Shown one piece after another: positions 22,988 to 60,548 of a stretch of DNA of 64,000 nt. Within the stretch, counting starts at the first letter, position 1; every line of letters begins with the position of its first letter. The translations under genes and the position numbers were made by a program. Origin of the DNA: Ceratothoa steindachneri (taxonomy: Eukaryota; Arthropoda; Malacostraca; Isopoda; Cymothoidae). A model generated the notes under the pieces. It was given only the letters and a program-made list of their open reading frames with translations. It did no database searches and was not told the DNA's origin. The stretch lies in NCBI GenBank assembly GCA_963969495.1, contig OZ018328.1, positions 124,001-188,000 on the forward strand, in the 5' to 3' direction.

Positions 22988-24879
22988 AATGTAAGTTAAT
23001 ACATTTTATAATGCTAATCAAAATGCTGATTCATTATATATTAATGAATTAATTACAATGGACAAATTTAATCTGAATTTGGGAGCGAAATAAATTTATA
23101 GCATCGTTGAAATCGGGATCAATTGCATATTTAATAAATCGGCAATTTAGAAGAAAATGTTACCCGAGTGGATTTATTTTCATTAAATTCAAATTTAGCA
23201 AATCAACTTCATAATAAATTCACACGAGATCTATGGGTTTTTCTTGACCCTGAAATATGTTGTACAGTGAATAAACACGTTACAAAACCATCTGATATTT
23301 CATCCAGTCACAAAAGTGTGGTAGTGACGTCACGACTGTGTTCATGAGTTGCACCCTTTATAATAGAAATTACAGTCTGTCACGCCGATCATCTTTACAG
23401 GAGCATACAATATAGTCATAGCGCATTAATTCAATAAAGAGGGAAAGACCAAATGCAATATCGAAAACAAATGCAGCTACAAACCGATACTTCATTAATT
23501 CAGGAAACTACGAGCATTTTCTTTCGCTTTTAATAATAGCACAAGTCTAGAGTGTTCCCGAAGCATATCACCCCCCATGAAAACTATCTGGACCGCGATT
23601 TTAGAAGAAGGAACCGCCTAAAAATAGCGCATCATATAATTTGAGCATTCGTGACGTCACAAAGTAGGCTCAAAAGCGGTCTCTTTTACCGGGGCTCGAG
23701 TAATCCTAATGCTCGGCAATCAGGGGTGTCGCTGCTGCGTTTTCCACCAAGATCTCGGTTTAACAGGCCTTATCTGGGTTATTTTTTTATAATAGGGTAT
23801 AATCTGGGGTTTTCGTACTTTCAATAAGTAACATCATCAGAATTATTCACTATTTGTTTAATAATAACATTTATAACAACATCACTTTATGAATAAAAAT
23901 CTACTTGAATAGTCTACGGTTCACAAGAACTCATTTGAGTCGAGTTGCGAACTTGTTCATCACCTGTACAGAACACGTTCCAATGCCGCTGTGTGGTTGC
24001 AGGCTTGCAAGCTACAGCGTGGTTGAGTGGTGGTGAGTGGTAAGAGACTGACTGTGTTTCAGTGCCGGGCCCGGCCGTCTATTGAGCAACACTGAAGCAT
24101 TAGAAGAGCCAGAAGGGAGGACAGAATTTCGAGGCGGTTGTGAAGGGAAAAAGATAGGAACAGGAAGTAAATCTCCATTGTCAATTACTTAGGCTTTTTC
24201 CACTCTCCAACATTTAGGAAGTTGCACAATTTTACTTACGGGGCTCTGATTATAAGTAAAGATTATCTGCATGAATAAATATGCATCTGAAAAATTCAGC
24301 CATTGGACCAGTTTGATGACCGGTCTATTACTAGGCTTCCTGATGGACGTATCCGCTCGTTCACTATTAAGTTATGAAAGGAAAATGCTTGAGTAACTTA
24401 TATTTTATTAAATTTTACTAAAAGTTATTCCGTATTTAAAAAAAATTAAACCATATGCACAACAAAACAGAGTTTCAAAGTCCAATATCACCATTAATAG
24501 ACAGTGGCGGATCTAGGATAAAAATTGGAGAGGGGGCTAAGCTGAATACCTCCCGCTGTGGAATCAGAGAAAAGGGCATTAATAATGTCCATCTTACACA
24601 CCATTGATAATCAAACAATAACTCATATAAGACTGAGCACTAACTCTCTCAGATCAGGATTTTTTCCACACATGAAAAAATTGTAGTTTTGAACGTCTGC
24701 TAAAGTATAATATGGAATTTAATATTTATGAGATTTGCCTGAATTTTATACAAGAATGATATAAAGTACACAGAGTTGGGTGGTAGTTAAAAGGTGAGCG
24801 AGCTAAGATTTGATGCATCTACGGAAGAAGCCTCAAAACATGAAGGCTCCGGCACTAACAAAGTTTTTATTTAGGTGGT
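22988..24879. other. Non-coding stretch
   Basis: No gene was recognised. The part after the pseudogene is AT-rich. Two TGACGTCA palindromes (near 23324 and 23651) are the only motif noted. Confidence 0.5.
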
Positions 24880-25240
24880 GTCACCTGGCGATCACCACCG
24901 AAAGGCATAAACTACCGATACTCACTTTTAGCCAATTTGATGGCGAAAAATACAAAACAAGTGAAAAAGTGCGAAAAAACAACCTGTACAAAAATGTAAA
25001 TGGGACAAAACTGGTAGAGCTACTAAAGCAAGCATGGGTAGCCCTGGTATCTATGGGAATACCTTTTGTCCACATCCTATTAAACAATAGAGACAATGGT
25101 GTTGCTTCGCTCATGTAGGGGATGTATGGGCGACATTCGCGACTGACGGGAAAGCGGAGCAGTCACCCACCTAGCATAAAGGGGTCGTTAAATTCTTCCC
25201 CGCATCTGGAGGTAAAGTCCATCCCGCAGGATTCCGGGAT
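24880..25240 (-). pseudogene. I-type LINE fossil, reverse transcriptase fragment
   Basis: On the minus strand the remnants LDFTSRCGEEFNDPF and SEATPLSLLFNRMWTKGIP parallel LDFTSRGVDPFNEKF and RGMASLLDLFNRIWVEG of the better copy at 29780-35690. At DNA level, TCTGGAGGTAAAGTCCA and GTGCATTGAATGCTGG (up to about 25265) are shared with 32230-32295. The fragment is old, with indels and stops. Confidence 0.65.
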
Positions 25241-25324
25241 TCCACGAAGTGCATTGAATGCTGGTGGATTAGCATTCCTGATATATTTAGAATACGTATA
25301 AAGAGAGTGGCAAGGACTAAGCCA

Positions 25325-25460
25325 AAGACAAGAGGTGAGAAATTGGGGTGCGATCCTCCAAGATGGGACAGGGGTGTTGCCTGGTAGCGAAAGTTATTGC
25401 ATCGCCTCTCCAGGAGGACGGACCCGCAATCTCTCACCCCGTGTACGTAGCAAAGTCTTT
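25325..25460 (+). pseudogene. I-type LINE fossil, inverted piece
   Basis: The plus strand encodes PLQEDGPAISHPVYVAKSL, matching VLQENGTAISDPASVAESL of the LINE at 29780-35690, where that segment is on the minus strand and adjoins the part represented at 24880-25240. The two fragments are therefore in opposite orientations, so the fossil has been rearranged by an inversion or a twin-priming-like insertion. Confidence 0.6.
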
Positions 25461-25539
25461 ACCACTTACCCAAGGAGACAAACGGTATGCAAAAGGCATC
25501 ACCACTGAGAATGCTAGTCAGGTCCATGACGGTTAATTT

Positions 25540-26880
25540 GATGGAAAATAAATTAACTGCTTCAAACTCTTCGACTGTGCCTTTCTTTCTGCCATAGCAT
25601 AGCACTCAATCGCTTTAATTCTACTACTAAGCTTTCATTTTTTCACTTTTGTTTTAAATGTAATATTAAAATTAATTAGAATAGTGTACCCCCCAAACCG
25701 CAGTTACCACTAATTTAGGACGGCTGAAAGATGCAAGGACAATCACAAATTTGATTTCTTCGATGAAACAATTAAATAAGTTTTCAAGGATGAAGATATA
25801 TAAAATTACGATACAATTTAGAATAAAATTAAAATATCAATCACATCTAACCACACACAGGATCTTAGCCTCTCCCATATATACATTATAAATTTACCAT
25901 GTTATAAGAACTAAATATTACATTAGTCGTGAGACACTAAAAAAAAAACCAGAGCGTTAAAACCACTTCAGAGATGATGCGAGCTACACATAGGCAATAC
26001 AGGGACGAAAAAAAAGAAGTATAATAAACTTGAAACACACCCGTTACACTTAGGCTATTTGTCACGTTTTCTCTAAAAAACGTTTATTTGATACTTGACA
26101 CGTTTTCTTTCTTATAGTGCGGAGGGGTAGCGCATCAGGCCATCACAGGTTCTCAAATTGATACAGAAGCAGGTCGTCGTATTGTCATTTTTGTCAACGA
26201 GTCAATTGCTTATCTTTTGTAGTGAAAAGGTCATCCAAGCCGTCAGGTGATGCTTTTAGGAAGCGGGGGTAGGTTGGGGGCACCAAATGATCTAGAGCCG
26301 GCCCTGCATACAGCAAGATGAGGTTGGGTACTCAAAAGTCCGAATTAGAAAGCCTTGTGAGGGATTAGTACCAAATGAATTTGTGATGGAGACTGTTCGT
26401 AATCAGCCGGGGAGAAGAAACAATTCTTAAATTCCATATTTTACTGCGAGGGGTAATTCGCCAAGTGGAGCATTCGAATAGGCCCGCATTTATACTACAA
26501 ATATGAGTTTCGTGACAATGGCGACGAATCGTGCTGGAGCGAGACTACATGGTATTGAAGTATTTAGAAACGTCTTGGGCTATCAGGATTCACTTTCAAA
26601 CATTAGGATAATTTTTCAGATAATAGGGAATTTCAGTCCTATTCGACAAGGGTGGAAGACACTAGTTACAGGAATTCAGTTGAAAAAATGTGAAGAACTC
26701 TCTGAGTTGTATTTATTAAATATTTTTTCAGAGTAGATAACGCCTTGAACTGAAACGACATGAATTCCATCTAGAGGATCATACATTCGAATTGCAGCTT
26801 AAAAGCTGTTTAAGACCGATTCTGATAGATAGGAGCAGGAAATTGACTTGAAAGGCTTTTCAGTATCTCTGGTGCTTTGA
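25540..26880. other. Non-coding stretch
   Basis: No gene or repeat was recognised in this AT-rich 1.3 kb downstream of the zinc-finger gene. Confidence 0.5.
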
Positions 26881-26889
26881 TAGGAGCAG

Positions 26890-27092
26890 AACTGCATTAT
26901 CAAGCATTTTTACTAGTGTGAATTCTTATAGTTGCTCAAAATTCCAGCTTAGGGCAGTTTCATAAGAACAGAAACTATTTGAAAGCCTTATCACCCGTAT
27001 GAGTTTATACATGTCCCCGAGTAATAGACGTCTCGGCTGCCTGATTGTGTCAGGAACTGCATTTGAAAGACTTCTCACCTGTGTGGGTTCTT
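26890..27092 (-). pseudogene. Decayed further zinc fingers past the frameshift
   Basis: Beyond the present stop the minus strand still encodes finger-like pieces in changing frames: HERTHTGEKSFKC and THTGDKAF, with the usual spacing but missing cysteines and with stops. They indicate at least two or three extra fingers in the ancestral array. Confidence 0.7.
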
Positions 27093-53076
<25,984 letters not shown>

Positions 53077-53668
53077 ATTTAGTCAAGATAAGGTTTCTGT
53101 TGGTTAAATGTCTTTCCTATAACACAGAACTTTGCCTTGCAATATATTATTTTGAGAGCTTTTTAAAACAATATTTATCTGTATAAATAACCCTAAGGAT
53201 CAAGAGAAAACTTTGAGTCAGATACAACCTTCAGTTGCCCTTTCTGAAAAACTTTCAAAATGATGCGACAGTTTAATACTGATTACCAAATTTTACAAGA
53301 GCCCTCCAAACATCATTACTGGTGGACAGATTCTAAACCTATTGCCAGATAATTATGTCACCAAAGAACTGAAAGATTTTTAAATTTAAAGTGCAATAAC
53401 CATGTGGTGAGATCATGCAGAAAATAAGGAGAGATCTATAATATGGTGAGGATAGATGAAGATAATAGATGTAGTTCTTCGATTGGTATTGGGGCTGAGG
53501 ATAGACAACTATGGGAACTGGGAAAAAGGAGACACACGGAAAAATGCTCAGGGCACTTATGGACAAATAGGTTTAAGACTGCCTACTAGGGAAAAAGTTG
53601 CAATATTTAATTCAAGATTTTGATGTGACTATTCTTTATAGTCTTAAAAGGTTTCTGGTGGTTAAATC
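53077..53668. other. Upstream flank of the zinc-finger gene
   Basis: About 0.6 kb 5' of exon 1. AT-rich; no clear TATA box, CpG-rich patch or initiator could be assigned, so promoter and any 5' untranslated exon remain unplaced. Confidence 0.4.
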
Positions 53669-54076
53669 ATAACATAACATAACATAATTTCACGGATGAC
53701 AAAAGCCCCAAGGGCCTATCAAAGGTCATCCGCATCTGTCAAAAACCACCCACAAAAAGCACCATCACCAGGGGAAGACAAAATCAAAGTCCCCCACAAT
53801 ATAATATAACAGATGACAAAAGCCACAAGGGCTCATCATAGGTCATCCGAGTCAAACAGCCTCTTCTTTAAGGCACCCAAACTCCCAGGAAAACTACATC
53901 CAGAGGATTGCATCCAGAAACAAGGGTATCACCAATCAAAGCTTGTCAAAATTTAAATCATGCGGCTATAGATATATACAAACAATATTAATATATACAA
54001 AACTCCAGAACTATCACAACCTTCCCTCCCCATAAACTCATCCAACCTACTCTTAAATACATTTAAATTTGGACTA
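53669..54076 (-). mobile_element. CR1 family A, severely 5'-truncated
   Basis: Starts with four CATAA-type tail repeats. It includes the 3' untranslated region with both hairpin copies and the last codons of ORF2 (reverse complement of the FKSRLDEFMG region). It ends at GGACTAT near 54076. Confidence 0.82.
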
Positions 54077-54430
54077 TAATAGATTCAGTGTCCTAAGAGA
54101 GGAAGTAACTGGAAGTGATATGACTGATGGGGGTGGGGATTGAGGTAGAGTGACTGGTAGTTTGAATAAGAATAGGAGTGGGGATGGAGTTAGGTCTGTG
54201 GGGGTTAGGAATAGGAGTCTGACTGAAGTGCTTGTGATGGGTGATTCGCGAGTTAGATATTTAGATAGGAAGTTGAATGCAAGTAGATTGAATGGTTTGA
54301 GGGTGTGTTTGCCAGGTACTGTATGCAAGCATGGTCACCACATTTTGGACATGATGTAGACTTGTTGGAGTCAGTGCAAGGGAGGGCAACAAAAATATCA
54401 TCATCCCTGAAGCACCTTAAATATGAAGAT
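54077..54430 (+). mobile_element. Chimeric CR1 remnant: ORF1 esterase start joined to RT end
   Basis: The frame from 54150 encodes the start of an SGNH domain (VLVMGDSRVRYLDRKL, then GLRVCLPG), as in CR1 ORF1. At about 54317 it passes directly into the reverse transcriptase C-terminal region (GTACTGTATGCAAGCATGG at DNA level, the CIQAWSPHFRHD segment). Several kilobases are missing between the two, so this is an internal deletion or template switch. A family B element cuts it off at about 54430. Confidence 0.65.
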
Positions 54431-55110
54431 AAGAAGAACATAAGAACATAAGAAAAGAAGGAGACTGCAAAAGACCATTCCTGGCCTACACTTGGCAGCT
54501 CCTGCACAGACTCAAGCAAATCAATATCCTTCCTATAATATGGTGACCAAAATTGTACTGCATAGTCTAGATGAGGCCTAACTAGCGCCCGATAGAGTTT
54601 TAGAATGACTTCAGCACTCTTATTGCTTACACTCCTCCTAATGAATCCCAATATCCTATTAGCTTTATTCTTGGCATTTAGGCACTGCTTTCTAGGACGA
54701 AGGTCTGAACTTACCAAAATACCCAAGTCCCTCTCACAATCGGTCCTCCCTAAAATTCTCCCATTTAATTTATAACTATTCAATGGATTATTTCTACCTA
54801 TACTAAATACACTACATTTGTCTATGTTAAACTTCATTTGCCATTTCTCGGCCCAATTGGACAGAATGGTCAATTCCTCCTGCATTACAACAGCATCAGA
54901 ATCAGCCCTAATGGCCCTACCTAGCTTAGTATCATCAGCAAATTTACTCAGGTCACTACTTATACCTATGTCAAGATCATTAATATAAATTAAGAATAGC
55001 AAGGGACCCAAAACAGATCCTTGGGGAACTCCACTGCTAACACACCCCCACTTAGGTTTGACTCCATCTATAGTAACTCTTTGCTGTCTGTCACCAAGCC
55101 ATGACTGAAT
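54431..55110 (-). mobile_element. CR1 family B, 5'-truncated, internal deletion (unit 1)
   Basis: The 3' end is AAGAACATAAGAACATAAG, an octamer tail. The reverse transcriptase C-terminal half is on the minus strand (FADDTKLGRAIRADSDAVVM, CERDLGILVSSDLRPRKQCL, LVRPHLDYAVQFWSPYYRKD). Compared with 57746-58985 it lacks 561 bp, corresponding to 57820-58380. Confidence 0.85.
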
Positions 55111-56942
55111 CCACCTAAATGTATAGAATTCATGGGTCAGGGAAAGAGGTGTTTACTACCATTAGTGTGGATTGGATGATGATAAAAGATCTAATAGGTG
55201 AGTTAGATACCACCAAGGCCTCCGTCCCTGATAATATTCATTTTAGGATACTTAAAGAAGGGGTAGAAAGTATCTCAATAGCTCTGGAGTTGTATACTAT
55301 CACTGGAATATGGAGAAATACCTGATGATTGGAAGAGAGTGAATGTAGTCCCCATTTTCAAGAAGGGTAGTGAAGAGGATCCAAATAACTTTAGACCGGG
55401 TAGCCTAACTCCTGTAGTCTGTAAAATTCTTGAGAAAATAGTTAAAAAAGGGATTTGCCAACATCTAGAGAGAGAGGGGTTAATCAGCGATGCTCAGCAT
55501 GGGTTTAGATCAGGCAGATCATGTTTGACTAATTTACTAAATTTTCTGAAGTTTGTAACAGATGAAGTAGATAAAGGAGAGAATGTAGATATAATTTACT
55601 TAGATTTTAGTAAAGCATTTGATAAGGTACCACATAGGAGACTAGTTCATAAATTAAAAATGATTGGGATATGTGGGGGTGTTTCAAATTGGATAGCTGA
55701 GTGGCTGAAAGACAGGAAGCAAAGGGTAGTGCTAAATGGTGTAAAGTCAGAGTGGAGGGATGTTAGCAGTGGGGTTCCTCAGGGATCACTTCTCGGTCCA
55801 TTATTATTTGTCATCTATATAAACGATCTTGGAGAGGCAGTTAATAATAAAGTGTCAATTTTTGCGGATGATGCCAAATTAGCAGCTGTAGGTAAAGATA
55901 TTGATGATAATTTTAAAGTGCAGGGGGATTTAAATAAATTGTTATCCTGGGCACATAAGTGGCAAATGACTTTCAACCTTGATAAGTGCAAAGTTATTAA
56001 CATGGGAAACGATAATAGAGAATTTAACTATGAAATGGATGGGCATTAGCTGAGCTCAGTAGAGGATGAGAAAGATCTAGGAGTAGTAATAGATAAGTCA
56101 TTAAAGTTTTCTAAGCAGTGTATTGAAGCAAGAAATAGGGCAAATAGAGTGCTGGGTTTCATTAAGAGAAATGTCAGTTACAAAAGTAAGGAGGTTATTC
56201 TTAAACTCTATAACTCTTAGGTTAGGCCACATCTATAGTACTGTATACAGGCATGGTCCCCATATTTTAGACACGATATTAACCTTCTTGAGTCAGTGCA
56301 ACGGAGGGCAACAAAGATTATTCTTTCCCTGAGGCACCTTGAATATATAGATAGACTGAGGGTATTAAATATGTTCTCGTTCAAAAGGAGGTGTGGGAGA
56401 GGGAATATGATTAAGCTCTTTAAAAAATTTTCTAGGATAGATAAATTGGATGTTAGCAAGTTTTTTGAGTTAGATGATGGAAATCGGACTAGAGGTCACC
56501 ACTTGAAAATTAAAAAGCAAGGGTGTAGGTTGGATTTAAGAAAATATTTTTTCACCAATAGAGTGGTAGACTTCTGGAACAAATTGCCGCGGAGGGTAGT
56601 AGGTAGTCCAAATTTAAATGTATTTAAGAGTAGGTTGGATGAGTTTATGGGGAAGGAAGGTTGTGATGGTTCCTAAGTTTTATATATATATCAATATTTC
56701 TTGTATATATCTATAGCTGCATGATTTAGTTCTTGACAAGCCTTGATTGGTGATACCCTTGTTTGTGGATGCAATCCTCTGGATGTAGTTTTCCTGGGAG
56801 TTTGGAGGCCTTAAAAAAGAGGCCGTTTGACTCGGATGACCTATGATGAGCCCTTGGCGGCTTTTGTCATCTGTTATATTATATTGTGGGGGGACTTTGA
56901 TTTTGTCTTCCGCTGATGAGGGTACTTTTTGTGGGTGGGTTT
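55111..56942 (+). mobile_element. CR1 family A, RT region (unit 1)
   Basis: Reverse transcriptase from KDLIGELDTTKASVPDNIHF through PIFKKGSEEDPNNFRPGSLT, IIYLDFSKAFDKVPHRRLVH, SGVPQGSLLGPLLF and FADDAKL to the C-terminus at 56676. There are a frameshift near 55322 and in-frame TAG codons near 56047, 56218 and 56233. The 3' untranslated region is cut at 56942, where an inverted A copy joins. Confidence 0.87.
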
Positions 56943-57745
56943 TGATATATACAAACAATATTAATATATACAAAACTTAGGAACCATCACAACCTTCCCT
57001 CCACATAAACTCATCCAACCTACTCTTAAATACATTTAAATCTGGACTACCTACTACCCTCCGCAGCAATTTATTCCAGAAGTCCACCACTTTATTGGTG
57101 AAAAAATATTTTCTTAAATCCAGTCTACACCCTTGCTTTTTAATTTTCAAGTAGTGACCTCTAGTCCAATTTCCATTATCTAACTCCAAAAACTTGCTAA
57201 CATCCAATTTATCTATCCCGGAAATTTTTTTAAAGAGCTCAATCATATCCCCTCTCACACACCTCCTTTCAAACGAGAACATATTTAATACCCTCAGTCT
57301 ATCTATATATTCAAGGTGCCTCAGGAAAGGAATAATCTTTGTTGCCCTCCGTTGCACTGACTCGATAAGGTTAATATCGTTTCTAAAATGTGGGGACCAT
57401 GCCTGTATACAGTACTCTAGATGTAGCCTAACTTAAGAGTTATAGAGTTTACGAATAACCTCCTTACTTTTGTAACTGACATTTCTCTTAATAAAACCCA
57501 GCACTCTATTTGCCCTATTTCTTGCTTCAATTCACTGCTTAGAAAACCTTAATGACTTATCAATTACTACTCCTAGATGTTCTCATCCTCTACTAAGCTC
57601 AGCCAATGCCCATCCATTTGATAGTTAAATTCTCTATTATCTTTTCCCATGTTAATAACTTTGCACTTGTCAAGGTTGAAAGTTATTGCTACTTATGTGC
57701 CCAGGATAACAATTTATTTAAATCCCCCTGCACTTTAAAATTCTC
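56943..57745 (-). mobile_element. CR1 family A, inverted partial copy (unit 1)
   Basis: On the minus strand it carries the reverse transcriptase C-terminus (57357-56977) and decayed sequence upstream to 57745. It lacks the family 3' tail, and with the preceding A copy it forms an inverted repeat with arms of about 0.7 kb. Some stops and indels. Confidence 0.83.
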
Positions 57746-58985
57746 TTAAGAACATAAGAACATAAAAAAAGAAGGAGACTGCAAAAGACCATTCCTGGCC
57801 TAAACTTGGCAGCTCCTGTTCCAGTCAACACACAAAAGATTTCTTACCAGAGAAAAGTCATCAACATTGTCACCCTTTACATGAGTTCGTCAGATCTAAT
57901 CTAGAATATACATAAAATGCATCCAGAGGATTACGTCCATTCATGCAACCGCAAAATATAATCTCCCCACTCCTTAGAAAAATATATACATATGTACATA
58001 AAAAAAGTTAGTCCCATCTAGCAGCTTCATCCATATATTTATCTAATCTATTCTTAAAACTACCCAGAGAGGAGGCTTCTATCACATGTCTAGTGAGCCT
58101 ATTCCATTCATCTACCACACGATTTGTAAACCAATTCCTCCCAATCTCCTTCCTAAACCTATACTTATCAAGCTTAAACCCATTGCTACATATCCTGTCA
58201 TGTTCACTAAGTATAGGAACCTTACCCAGATCCCCTGATTATCTCCTTTAACCCATTTGAAGACTTCAATCAATTTCGCTCAGACTCTTCTCCTTTACAA
58301 TGTATGTAGATTTAGTTTTCTGAGCCTTTCACCACAAGGTAAGTTCCTTAGCCCACCAATCATCTTTGTTATCCTTCTCTGCACAGACTCAAGCAAATCA
58401 ATATCCTTCCTATAATATGGTGACCAAAATTGTACTGCATAGTCTAGATGAGGCCTAACTAGCGCCCGATAGAGTTTTAGAATGACTTCAGCACTCTTAT
58501 TGCTTACACTCCTCCTAATGAATCCCAATATCCTATTAGCTTTATTCTTGGCATTTAGGCATTGCTTTCTAGGACGAAGGTCTGAACTTACCAAAATACC
58601 CAAGTCCCTCTCACAATCGGTCCTCCCTAAAATTCTCCCATTTAATTTATAACTATTCAATGGATTATTTCTACCTATACTAAATACACTACATTTGTCT
58701 ATGTTAAACTTCATTTGCCATTTCTCGGCCCAATTGGACAGAATGGTCAATTCCTCCTGCATTACAACAGCATCAGAATCAGCCCTAATGGCCCTACCTA
58801 GCTTAGTATCATCAGCAAATTTACTCAGGTCACTACTTATACCTATGTCAAGATCATTAATATAAATTAAGAATAGCAAGGGACCCAAAACAGATCCTTG
58901 GGGAACTCCACTGCTAACACACCCCCACTTAGGTTTGACTCCATCTATAGTAACTCTTTGCTGTCTGTCACCAAGCCATGACCGA
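57746..58985 (-). mobile_element. CR1 family B, 5'-truncated (unit 2)
   Basis: Octamer tail, a 3' part of about 0.55 kb (57800-58330) and a reverse transcriptase frame at 58888-58295 (197 residues, including FADDTKLGRAIRADSD). It is nearly identical to 54431-55110 where both exist, and its right boundary with family A is the same. Confidence 0.86.
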
Positions 58986-59172
58986 ATCCACCTAAATGTA
59001 TAGAATTCATAGGTCAGGGAAAGAGGTGTTTACTACCATTAGTGTGGATTGGATGATGATAAAAGATCTAATAGGTGAGTTAGATACCACCAAGGCCTCC
59101 GTCCCTGATAATATTCATTTTAGGATACTTAAAGAAGGGGTAGAAAGTATCTCAATAGCTCTGGAGTTGTAT
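58986..59172 (+). mobile_element. CR1 family A, left piece (unit 2)
   Basis: Same sequence as 55111-55295 (KDLIGELDTTKASVPDNIHF), then interrupted by an inverted family A insertion; it resumes at 60549. Confidence 0.85.
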
Positions 59173-60548
59173 AACATAACATAACATAATTACACGGATG
59201 ACAAAAGCCACAAGGGCCTATCAAAGGTCATCCGACTCCGTCAAAACCCACCCACAAAAAGCACCATCACCAGGGGAAGACAAAATCAAAGTCCCCCACA
59301 ATATAATATAACGGATGACAGAAGCCACAAGGGCTCATCATAGGTCATCCGAGTCAAGCGGCCTCTTTTTCAAGGCACCCAAACTCCCAGGAAAACTACA
59401 TCCAGAGGATTGCATCCAGAAACAAGGGTATCACCAATCAAGGCTTGTCAAGAACTAAATCATGCAGCTATAGATATATACAAACAATATTAATATATAC
59501 AAAACTTAGGAACCATTACAACCTTCCCTTCCCATAAACTCATCCAACCTACTCTTAAATACATTTAGATTTGGACTACCTACTACCCTCTGCGGCAATT
59601 TGTTCCAAAAGTCTACCACTCTATTGGTGAAAAAATATTTTCTTAAATCCAACCTACACCCTTGCTTTTTAATTTTCAAGTGGTGACCTCTAGTCCGATT
59701 TCCATCATCTAACTCAAAAAACTTGCTAACATCCAATTTATCTATCCCGGAAAAAATTTTAAACAGCTCAATCACATCCCCTCTCACACACCTCCTTTCG
59801 AACGAGAACATATTTAATACCCTCAGTCTATCTTCATATTCAAGGTGCCTCAGGGAAGGAATAATCTTTGTTGCCCTCCGTTGCACTGACTCAAGAAGGT
59901 TAATATCGTGTCTAAAATGTGGGGACCATGCCTGTATACAGTACTCTAGATGTGGCCTAACATAAGAGTTATAGAGTTTAAGAATAACCTCCTTACTTTT
60001 GTAACTGACATTTCTCTTAATAAAACCCAGCACTCTATTTGCCCTATTTCTTGCTTCAATACACTGCTTAGAAAACCTTAATGACTTATCTATTACTACT
60101 CCTAGATCTTTCTCATCCTCTACTGAGCTCAGCCAATGCCCATCCATTTCATAGTTAAATTCTCTATTATCTTTTCCCATGTTAATAACTTTGCACTTAT
60201 CAAGGTTGAAAGTCATTTGCCACTTATGTGCCCAGGATAACAATTTATTTAAGTCCCCCTGCACTTTAAAATTATCATCAATATCTTTAACTACAGCTGC
60301 TAATTTGGTATCATCCGCAAAAATTGACACTTTATTATTAACTGCCTCCCCAAGATCGTTTATATAGATGACAAATAATAATGGACCGAGAAGTGATCCC
60401 TGAGGAACCCCACTGATAACATCCCTCCACTCTGACTTTACACCATTTAGCACTACCCTTTGCTTCCTGTCTTTCAGCCACTCAGCTATCCAATTTGAAA
60501 CACCCCCACATATCCCAATCATTTTTAATTTATGAACTAGTCTCCTAT
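59173..60548 (-). mobile_element. Young CR1 family A insertion, ORF intact at 3' half
   Basis: Full 3' tail at 59173-59190 and both 3' hairpins. An uninterrupted frame of 339 codons (60522-59506) runs from GICGGVSNWIAEWLKDRKQR through FADDTKLAAVVKDIDD to the ORF2 stop. It lacks the nonsense codons shared by the duplicated copies. Compared with unit 1, about nine bases of target (ACTATCACT) are missing at the insertion point. It is 5'-truncated. Confidence 0.88.
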
